Shown here: piece after piece, positions 47,290 through 55,700 of the stretch
Layout of the letters: the number at the start of each line of letters is the position of its first letter
Numbering within the stretch: the stretch's first letter is position 1
NCBI GenBank assembly: GCA_002070945.1
Contig: MWEG01000104.1
Coordinates: forward strand, 1-64,000
Reading direction: 5' to 3'
Source of the DNA: Lentisphaerae bacterium ADurb.Bin082
GTDB lineage: Bacteria > Verrucomicrobiota > Lentisphaeria > Oligosphaerales > Oligosphaeraceae
Length of the DNA: 64,000 nt
Program-made: the position numbers and the translations under genes
The notes under the pieces: generated by a model
The model's database searches: none
What the model was told of the DNA's origin: nothing
Seen by the model: the letters and a program-made list of their open reading frames with translations, nothing else

Positions 47290-48121
47290 TATCGTGATAT
47301 CCTTTGGCAATGAATTCCCATGAACGCTCTTGGTTGCGCATGCTGAAAAGCAACGTCAGCGCATCCACCACCGCCAGTTGCGCCAAGCGGGCGCTCATCA
47401 CTCCAAAGCGGATTTGCGGTTCGTTGCTGCAAGCAGTGACCAATAAATAGTCTGCCAGCAACGCCAAAGTCGACCCTGGGAAACTGGTAATCGCGACAAC
47501 CGGAATATGCTCTTCTTTCGCCAACTTTGCCAGCATAGTAACTACTTCCGTTTCACCGGACTGGGAAAACAGGAAGATGATGCCATTTTCTCTGGCGAAC
47601 CCGAGGTGGGTTTTCGTTAATTCGATATCCGCAAAACAGTGAATCTGCAAGCCAAGCCGCAGGAATTTTATCTGCAAGTCGATGGCTGCCAACTGACTGG
47701 TGCCAGCGCCAAAAGCCAAAATTTGGGAACTTTTTTCTAGTATGTCACAGATGTCTTCCAAAAGCTTTTCATCAAGAGACGCGAGTGTATTTTGCAGTGC
47801 GTTAACATGGCGTGAAGCCAATTTTTTCAATATCCCAGTAGCTTCTCCTTCTTTCGTATCGGTGAATTCCGCCCAGACGGAGTTGAGCTGCCGGGCGATG
47901 GCGATCTTTAAATCCATGTAGCCTCGAAAACCAAGTTGCTGGGCAAATCTGACGATGGTGGTCTGCTCGCAATCACAGATTTTAGCCAGTTCCTGCACCG
48001 AAGAGGAAATCACTTTCATCGGGTTTTCCAACACGTAATCAGCGATAATCCGCTTTTTGGCGCCCAATGAGTTGTATCCCGTTTGGATTGCGGTGCGGTA
48101 GTCTATGGTTCCAGTAGTCAT
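47279..48121 (-). CDS. RpiR-family transcription regulator (HTH plus SIS)
   Basis: A repressor or activator of the amino-sugar operon that senses a sugar phosphate. The N-terminal helix-turn-helix (about residues 15-75: LGAKKRIIADYVLENP, SVQELAKICDCEQTTIVRFA) is followed by the SIS domain (about 115-250: ILAFGAGTSQLAAIDL, IIFLFSQSGETEVVTMLAKL). The start MTTGTIDY at 48121 has a near-perfect GGAGGAG ribosome site and removes 20 hydrophobic upstream residues. It is first in the operon. A perfect 18-bp inverted repeat 100 bases upstream is a candidate operator. Confidence 0.93.
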   Translation of the reverse strand: MTTGTIDYRTAIQTGYNSLGAKKRIIADYVLENPMKVISSSVQELAKICDCEQTTIVRFAQQLGFRGYMDLKIAIARQLNSVWAEFTDTKEGEATGILKKLASRHVNALQNTLASLDEKLLEDICDILEKSSQILAFGAGTSQLAAIDLQIKFLRLGLQIHCFADIELTKTHLGFARENGIIFLFSQSGETEVVTMLAKLAKEEHIPVVAITSFPGSTLALLADYLLVTACSNEPQIRFGVMSARLAQLAVVDALTLLFSMRNQERSWEFIAKGYHDNAE

Positions 48122-48220
48122 CGCGCTCCTCCAAATTAATATTTGCCTTAATATAAGCAACAAAAATGCCTTTTCAAGCAAAATAAAGCATTTTTATTGC
48201 TTTTTGCAATCGGGCAGCAA

Positions 48221-48267
48221 TGGGTCAGTGTACACCCCAGCAGAGCGCCGGGGTGTACACTGACCCA
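48221..48267. promoter_or_regulatory. Perfect 18-bp inverted repeat in divergent promoter region
   Basis: Arms TGGGTCAGTGTACACCCC (48221-48238) and its exact complement (48250-48267) surround an 11-base loop. It lies between rpiR (leftward from 48121) and the pseudopilin (rightward from 48422), where no terminator is needed. The TGTACA core of each arm is itself palindromic. It may be an operator, possibly for the adjacent RpiR regulator, or an RNA leader. Confidence 0.55.
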
Positions 48268-48421
48268 TGACGACCGATTAGAGAAAATTCCAGCTATTGT
48301 TTTTTGAGGATGCAAAAACGTTTTGGCGAAGTAAGTTAAGGTTGTGACCTGGTTGTGAATGGAAGTCATCTTTTGTTCCCGAACTGTGGCAGAGTTATTT
48401 TTCATTGAAAGGGGGTTGGCC

Positions 48422-49129
48422 ATGCGGAAGTTTACTTTGATTGAGTTGTTGGTAGTCATTGCGATCATTGCTATTCTGGCGGCGATGCTGCTGCCGGCCT
48501 TGAGCAAGGCCCGGGAAAAAGCCCGCATCATCAGTTGCGTCAACACGTTAAAGCAGATTGGCCTGGCCAACCTGATGTACGCCGATGACAACGATGGCTG
48601 GCGCGCCACCACGGATATCCGTGCTTCCGACATCACCACCTTCGGTAACATCGTCTCCTCGCAGTCAGTCAGCGGCCTGACCTCCAAGAATTTTGGCATG
48701 TACTTGGGGACGGGCGAGGCCAATACTACGGCCAGCAATGCCGAGTACATTGAGCGCTACTGGCGCTGCCCTTCTGATAACACCAACTACAACCACTGGG
48801 CTACGACTGGTGAGTATAAGCCAGGCTACAGCAGCTACTTTGGCTACTGGATTGCGCCGGCGAAGGTGGGGACGTATTATCCGACTGCCAGCTTTGGCGA
48901 TCAGAGCGGCCGGCGACAGCGGAACCGCTATAGCGGCGACACTGATCCGAGCAATAAGATTTTCAGCGATGTCGGACTGTATTTTCACAATGGCACGACG
49001 CCCGGCGTGACGCCGAATCATCTAACCACCATCAATATGCTGGCGATTGGCGGCCATGTCATCAGTTCAACCCGGCCAGTGGGTGGTCGCACGTGGGCGG
49101 AAGCTATCCGCTGGCTGGACGCTAAGTGA
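48422..49129 (+). CDS. Pseudopilin with prepilin N-terminus and degenerate H-X9-GG motif
   Basis: This 235-aa pseudopilin begins [20 protein letters not shown], then [16 protein letters not shown], as in the copy at 37469. Near the end [12 protein letters not shown] occupies the H-X9-DG position with D changed to G, followed by HVISS. Several WR/YW-rich segments lie in the middle. GGGGG precedes the ATG at 48422, which is 21 codons inside a longer open frame. It is followed by the 1163-aa secreted glycosidase on the same strand (66 bases), suggesting co-expression. Confidence 0.92.
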   Translation: MRKFTLIELLVVIAIIAILAAMLLPALSKAREKARIISCVNTLKQIGLANLMYADDNDGWRATTDIRASDITTFGNIVSSQSVSGLTSKNFGMYLGTGEANTTASNAEYIERYWRCPSDNTNYNHWATTGEYKPGYSSYFGYWIAPAKVGTYYPTASFGDQSGRRQRNRYSGDTDPSNKIFSDVGLYFHNGTTPGVTPNHLTTINMLAIGGHVISSTRPVGGRTWAEAIRWLDAK

Positions 49130-49194
49130 GCTGGGGCCATAGATGGACACGGATTCAGCAATTCACCTCACTGTAATCATGAACAAGGTCAGCC

Positions 49195-52100
49195 ATGAAG
49201 ATTAAAGCGTGTACGTTTTTGGCGATAATGTCGATGGGAACGGCGGCAGTAGCCGGGGCTTTTTCCCTGGCTGCGGAGAAGAGCCTCCAGATCAGTTTTG
49301 GCGGGACGACGCTGGTTTTGGAGGAAGAGATGGATTTGACGCCGGCCTTGCCCCCGGGCGCCGTTCCCGAGGCGCCGCCACCGCCGTCAATGTCGTTGCT
49401 GCGCAATCCCCAGACTAATATTTCCGACTTGGGCGGGAATCGTCGCGTGTACAATGTTCATGGTGAGACCGATGGCGTCAAGTACCGGCGCGAAGTCTCG
49501 GCGGCGGCAGACGGCTCGGAAGTCGAACTGGCGTTCATGGCGCATTGCCCGGCCTACCAGGATCATTTGACTGGCAGCACTATCCGGTATCGGCTGCGCC
49601 TGCCGCTGGCCGCGTTTGAGGGCTGCACGTACACCGCCCTGTATGGCCGTTCCAGCGAGCTGAAAGAAGTTTCCGGGACGGTTGTCGCCTCGTCCGGCCG
49701 GATCGCTAACGCGCCCATCCGTCAGATTGCGTTTTCCGGCCAGGGCCGTCAGCTGGTCATTGACTGCAATCCCAAAGGTGTCAATGCCCATGGCGATTAC
49801 CCGCCGAATGCCGTTGTCGGAGTCTGGGATTTGATTGTCGAGAGCGACTGCCTCGTCCTTTCCCGTACCTATACGCCGTTGTTCTTTGGGGGGATGGTGG
49901 CTGGGCACCTGGTTTTCTACGAGGGCACGCATGAGGATTTCACCCGTCGCCACGCTACTGACTCATACCGCTACTTCTCCGAGATGCTGCCGGATCGTCA
50001 ATTCGTGTTCGGCGCACGGAAATTTGGGAAGCAGTACACCGATGCTGGCGTCAACGTCTTTTCTCCGGAAAAAGGTTTTGGCTGGCTGGTGACCGAGGGA
50101 TTGCGGGTGAGCACGCACCGGCCTCAGGGCGCTCTGTATTCTGCAGTTCGCGGCAGCGGCGAAGCGTCGTTTCGGATGACTGGCCTGCGTTCCGGCGTCC
50201 ACATCATCACCATTGTCACCGGCGTTGGCCTGGAAGGCGCTGGGCCGTTCTCGGTCAGTTGCAATGGGCGTGTCGTGGCGTCGAACTTGTCAATTGCGCC
50301 ATTGACGGTGCAGACCTTGTCCTTTCCAGTCTGGCTTGAAAGCGGCGAGGCACGGTTCACTTTTGCGGGCAACTGGGCGGTTTCCACGCTCAACGACCAG
50401 TTGTTGCAGACCAGCTATGAGGACTATTCATTCCGGCGCGGCTTCTGGCGTCATACCGGCTTGCCCGAACCCTCGGTGATGTTCTCCAGCGCATCCTACG
50501 CCAAGGCACCGGAATTTGCGGTCAGCGTGTCAAAATATCCCTTGCCGGAGCCAGGCCAGGAAGCGGCTGCGCCATTGAAGTCCTGGGATTTTCCGACCTC
50601 GCATGCCGTGTTCAAGCCTGGTGAGGACTGGCGCGGGCGGGCTAACATCGGCAGCCTCGGCCCCAGTAACAATGGCACATTCTCCGAATTCAACACCCCG
50701 GAACTGATCGCGAGGAGAATCCAGGAATTGAAGGCGGACAATCTCAATGTCATCCTGACCAATGGCATGCTTTCCCGCCATACCTACCCGACGCACTTGC
50801 AACGAGCCGAGCAGAACCTGGCCGACTTTGTCCGCGCCGGGCATCCGCACGGCATTAAATTCGTTGACCACCAGGATCATTCGCTGCTGTGGGACATGGA
50901 TTCCGGCTTCCGTGTCCTGGTCGCCAATATGCCTTATCTGCAACAGACGGTTGATGGACAGCTGACCGCGCGTGGCTTCTGCCCGTCCAACTCACAGTAT
51001 TTCGTCAAATTTGCTGATACTATCGCTGCCCACGTGCAGGCCACGGGCATTGACGGCATCATGATTGACGAAGTAAGCTTTCATGGCTTGAAATTCTGCG
51101 GCTGCGCTGATTGTCGCCAGACGTTCACGGCTGAGTCAGGCTGGCAGCTGCCTGCGGACGAGTGCAGCCCCGACCTCTTCAACAAGGAATCGGCCTTGTG
51201 GCGGGCCTGGCTGCGCTGGCGACAGAAACGCCTCGGTGACTTCTGGTATCATTTGAAAGAACGCATCCGGACGTTCAAGCCTGACTTTGTCATCATGGGC
51301 TATTCGACGCATTACGGCATGACGTCGACATACGGTTCGCTGTCGCAGGGCGGGGCCTTGGAGCAGTCGACGCGTGGCTGGGATTTTGTCGGCACCGAGA
51401 TTATGACCCGCAACATCTACGCCAATTATCGCGCACTGATGACCCTGCGCCAGGCCAAGGGGCAGTTCCAGCACTCCGCTGACCTGCCGGTATTCGGACT
51501 GGTCTATACGTCGGGATTCAACTGGGATTTGATGTATTTTGGCTGGGCCCTGAACAATATGCTGGGCCAGACTACCTGGGAGATGACCGGACGCTACTGC
51601 CCGCCAGACAAGAGCAACTACCGGCTCTTCACCGCCAATAACGGCAACATGGCGATGCGCGAGGCTGAGCCGGTGACCAGCGTGGCCATGCTGTTTTCAA
51701 ACCAGAGCCGTGACTGGCCGCGTGGCGTAGCGTATCCGCCGGATGTCCTGGGAATGTCCCAGTTGCTCAATCTGAAGCACATCCCGCATGTGTTCATCAA
51801 TGAGACTGGCTTAAAGCAGGATATCCTGAAGAAATACAAGGTTCTGTTCGTCTGCAACGCCATGTCTTTGTCAGACGCGAATCTGGCGGCGATCCGCGAG
51901 TTTGCGCAGCAGGGCGGCACGGTTTACTTATCCAACCGGATAGGAGCCTCGAATGAAAATGGCGATTTGCGTTCTTCCTGGCCATTCGCGGATTTGTTCC
52001 CCTTGGAGCGTATAGACAAGCCGTCGCCGGCCGTCAAAATGTATGCCGGGCCGACTTTTGCCGAGACTCTGGAGTTGGCCAAGCCGATTTCCGGAGTGGT

Positions 52101-52686
52101 CTGCCGCGCCACGGCGGAAATTGCCGCGCCAGTGCGGGTTTTGTGGGAGTATGAAGGCCCTTCCGGCGCACGTTTCCCAGCCGTGCTGGAAGTGCCGCTG
52201 GGCGCTGGCAGGGTGGTCTATAGCCCGTTGCTGCTGGGCGTCCCGGCCAATGCCACGGAAATCGCTGTCGGTCGCGAATTTACTTTTGAACGCCAGCTTG
52301 ATGCCGAGGAAATCGCCCATCGGGTTCTGGCTGAAGTGCTGGGCAAGGAGACTACGCCGTGGGTGCCGGTGACGGTGCCGGAGGACGTTCTGACCAACAT
52401 TTTCCGTGATCGAGGCGAGACGGTGGTGCATTTTCTGAATGCAACGGGCAGCCGCATGGCGCCTGGGCAGACGGTTTCCGCGTCGCCGCCAGACGAGCCG
52501 TTCCCGGCCTTGGAAAAGGATCTTCGGTTTGTAATGCGGCTGCCGTCCCTGCAGCGTGCATACGCCGTGTCGCCGGACTTTGCCGGCCAAGTCGAGCTGA
52601 AGACCCGGCAGGTCGAGCTGGGAGCATACGAGATAGTGCTGCCAGCCGACCGCCTCAAAATATACACCCTGGTGAGAATCCGCTGA
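49195..52686 (+). CDS. Very large secreted glycosidase-like protein (1163 aa)
   Basis: The exported protein has an N-terminal signal (MKIKACTFLAIMSMGTAAVA). The first ~490 residues are beta-rich (galactose-mutarotase or sugar-binding-like). A TIM barrel follows with IDGIMIDEVSFHGLKFCGCA near 620, where the DE pair is a catalytic candidate and CGCADC recalls the zinc-type cysteine cluster (FCPRC) of GH42. A trimerisation-like segment VLFVCNAMSLSDANLAAIRE FAQQGGTVYLS follows near 880-910. AAGG precedes the ATG. It sits right after a pseudopilin gene. Its layout resembles the GH42-like gene at 57423, but sequence similarity is low. Confidence 0.75.
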   Translation: MKIKACTFLAIMSMGTAAVAGAFSLAAEKSLQISFGGTTLVLEEEMDLTPALPPGAVPEAPPPPSMSLLRNPQTNISDLGGNRRVYNVHGETDGVKYRREVSAAADGSEVELAFMAHCPAYQDHLTGSTIRYRLRLPLAAFEGCTYTALYGRSSELKEVSGTVVASSGRIANAPIRQIAFSGQGRQLVIDCNPKGVNAHGDYPPNAVVGVWDLIVESDCLVLSRTYTPLFFGGMVAGHLVFYEGTHEDFTRRHATDSYRYFSEMLPDRQFVFGARKFGKQYTDAGVNVFSPEKGFGWLVTEGLRVSTHRPQGALYSAVRGSGEASFRMTGLRSGVHIITIVTGVGLEGAGPFSVSCNGRVVASNLSIAPLTVQTLSFPVWLESGEARFTFAGNWAVSTLNDQLLQTSYEDYSFRRGFWRHTGLPEPSVMFSSASYAKAPEFAVSVSKYPLPEPGQEAAAPLKSWDFPTSHAVFKPGEDWRGRANIGSLGPSNNGTFSEFNTPELIARRIQELKADNLNVILTNGMLSRHTYPTHLQRAEQNLADFVRAGHPHGIKFVDHQDHSLLWDMDSGFRVLVANMPYLQQTVDGQLTARGFCPSNSQYFVKFADTIAAHVQATGIDGIMIDEVSFHGLKFCGCADCRQTFTAESGWQLPADECSPDLFNKESALWRAWLRWRQKRLGDFWYHLKERIRTFKPDFVIMGYSTHYGMTSTYGSLSQGGALEQSTRGWDFVGTEIMTRNIYANYRALMTLRQAKGQFQHSADLPVFGLVYTSGFNWDLMYFGWALNNMLGQTTWEMTGRYCPPDKSNYRLFTANNGNMAMREAEPVTSVAMLFSNQSRDWPRGVAYPPDVLGMSQLLNLKHIPHVFINETGLKQDILKKYKVLFVCNAMSLSDANLAAIREFAQQGGTVYLSNRIGASNENGDLRSSWPFADLFPLERIDKPSPAVKMYAGPTFAETLELAKPISGVVCRATAEIAAPVRVLWEYEGPSGARFPAVLEVPLGAGRVVYSPLLLGVPANATEIAVGREFTFERQLDAEEIAHRVLAEVLGKETTPWVPVTVPEDVLTNIFRDRGETVVHFLNATGSRMAPGQTVSASPPDEPFPALEKDLRFVMRLPSLQRAYAVSPDFAGQVELKTRQVELGAYEIVLPADRLKIYTLVRIR

Positions 52687-52747
52687 GGCGCTCAGGGCGG
52701 GGCGTTTTTTAGGGGCGAGATGAGCTTGGCCTGCCTGCCGCAGGGCT

Positions 52748-52770
52748 GTCCACAACGTCCACCATGTCCC
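52748..52770 (+). repeat. Short GTCCAC array after TTAGGGGCGAG
   Basis: Two GTCCAC units and a GTCCCT lie at 9-base spacing, about 35 bases after TTAGGGGCGAGATG, the right flank of the paired microsatellite elements. The combination also occurs at 35322-35378. It lies between converging genes. Confidence 0.7.
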
Positions 52771-52799
52771 TAAGGTGGACGGATAGTCTTCCCTAAGCT

Positions 52800-55700
52800 T
52801 TATTTAGTCAATCTCAGCTTGCCATCTTCGGTTGCTGCCAGTACGCCATTTTTGGATGGCTTCATGATCGTCACCTGGGATTTTGTGTCCAGTTCCCGAA
52901 TCGATTTTCCTGCGGCGTCAATTTCGACGATGCGTCCATCGCGCAAGCCAGCGAAAACACAATTTTTGCTGCCTGAAGCCAAGACATTCACCGGGCTGCC
53001 CAAATTGCGCGTCCAACGCAGCTTGCCGTTTTCGAGTCCCCAGCAATACACAAACTGGGAGAAGCTCCCTGCTAGTGCTTCGTCAATGCCATCGCCATCC
53101 AAATCCTTGCCCAGGACACAGCGCACTTCCTCTCCGGTATTGAATTCGATTCGCTTTTGTCCTGTTGAGGAAAAGCAGTAGAAGTGTCCATTGCCCGAGC
53201 CTGTCAGGACTGATCGCTTTCCATCGCCGCCTATTGCCGTGTCAATGGCCCAGCAGATGGGTCCGAAATTGGCGGCCCACTTCCTCTTTCCGGTATGGTC
53301 CACCACGCTCATCGAATAGTAGTGCGTTCCGCAAATCACCTCTGCCTTGCCGTCGCCATCCAAATCAACCACGGCGCCCGACCTGGAAGGATGCACTGCC
53401 TCGTAGTGCCACAGGCAATTACCCTTTCGGTCAAAGGCGTAGAAGCGCCAATTTTCGGCGCCGCAGACGATTTCCGGCCAGCCATCGCCATCGAGGTCGC
53501 CTATGCGAATCAGATTTCCATCTGGGGGACGCCGGTAGAATTGCATTTGGTAGCGCCAGATTTCGTCACCATTTTCTTTGAGCAGGATGACTTCTCCGGA
53601 CTTCATCGCCAGCGCGATTTCATCAATTCCATCCTTGTCTATGTCAACGGCGGCGATATCGTTTACGGCGGAAATCATTTGCTTGCTCCACAACGTTTTC
53701 CCATCCAGGTCCAAGGCCATCAACTCCCCGGTGGCGGCACCGACCAGGATGACCTCCTTGCCGCCAGGGCCCCTGCTTGTCTCAACGGCGGAAATCTGTA
53801 TCCCAGCCGCATTTTCGGCATTGACGCCATCACCAAAAACCACAACCTCGGACAAGTATATCGAAGAACCCGGCCGGGGACGCAAGCGCATCCGCAATCC
53901 CTTCGCAGACTTTCCGTCCAACTCAACGCGATACTCAATCGGCGCCCCCCAATTCGGCAACTGGCGATTTTCGACATACGAATGAACCGGGCGGACATCT
54001 GAGGCAAATCCGTCGTCGCTCAACTCAATTTCGACCTTGTCAAGCAAATATGAGGTTCCCTTTGAGCTGGTGGTTGCGTGCCATTGTCCCCAGACAACGC
54101 TGTCAAGCTGGCACGTTTCCTTGAAGGCGAAGACGATTTCCACCACGGCGTCGACCGGGAACATCACATTGTTGTTGCCTCGTGCCTGGCTTCCATCCAC
54201 CAGTCCTTCAACGCGATTGCTTCCGCCGGTGAGCACATTTTCTCCCAATTTGTCTGGCGTGCATTTCATCGTTGAAAATCCCGTCAGTGCGCCTGCGCTG
54301 GCTGCATTGCCGCTCAAGACCAGCAAGGTAGGCTTGGGCGTAACGCACCACACTGTCTGCAAGGACGGCAGGTCGCTTGTCGCCGGCCGCACCGGCTCCA
54401 CCTTCAGGCATCGAGGGGCGTTGTTCCCGAATGCACTCCAGGAGGGTGCAAACGAAGCTGCGGGAGCATGCGTCGGAGCATGTACCCCGCTTGCCTTGCC
54501 AAACGCATATTGTTTCCCGGTTGATTCCTTGACTACGACGCAGCCGCGTGACTTGTCCCCAGCAAAGCCATCCAGGGCGATTGCCACTTGCCGCTGCCCG
54601 TCATCCAGCATCACTCCCCAATCGTCAAACAGCCTTTCCAGCTTCCACACTGGCTCGTCACCGGAAGCATTGCCGTGGAAAACCGCCGCGAACAGATATG
54701 ATTCGCCGGCCTTGAGATCAATTTCCGCCAAGGCGGTCAATGTCCGGACTACAGGTTTTGCGTGGGGATATCCTCCCCAGTTGCTGCCTAGTTCCGCATC
54801 GTCAACCAGCGACAATTTCGTGCCTCGGGCGAGCTGGACTCTCATCGAAGGCCCTTTTTGCCTCAGCAGCATCCCGTCCGCATCCAAGGTCGCCTCGCCG
54901 ACTCCATGCCAAAACTGGCACATTTGGTAATTGGCATTCTCGCGGGCAGTCACCCGGTCGAGTACCAAAACGCACTTCTGCTCCTTTAACCATACTAGGG
55001 CACGGCGCCAATCCGACCTCGCATACTCGCGAAACTCGGTCACTGAAACGCCGCATGATGAATTCTCGTCAACCAATACGCACTGCACATAGTCTGGCAA
55101 GCGCGCGGATTCTCCGTTTGCGAGTACGGACAGCGAATTGTGGTACTTAAGCGGCGCCTTGAAATAATCATTGTCTGCGAGCCAGATTCTGTCGAACTGG
55201 GAGAGTCGTGGGATGCTGTTGCCATCGTCATGTTTATGTCCCCCTGTAGTCACTCCATCCAGGAGCAGGAACAGTGCATTTGGTTCCAAGGCTTCCCGGA
55301 AGGTGATCTTGTCTACGCAATCGTTCAGTTCCGGTCGCCAATTTCCGGCATTGAACGTATTGTAGAATCCTTCGATCAGCGGGAATTTCCTCACGCCATC
55401 GAAGCTTTTCGGTGCTTTGTCACCGGGTTTCAGAGGTTGATAATAGTCTCCGATTGGTGGTTTGTGCCTTCTCATCTTCAGCTTGTAGTCATTGGCCCAT
55501 CGTGCGTCTTGGTTTCCGGTTGCGAGGGCGATGATATTGAGGCAGACTCGTTCCGAAATCCAGCATAACCATGATCCAGTGTCTCCGTATGGGACTTGGA
55601 TGCCGTGGTTGTCCATATTTCCGATGCAGAATTCGGTGATTTGGTCTGCGACGCCATTGTTGAAGATGGTGTAGTCCGGCCTCATCATGGCATATTGGAG

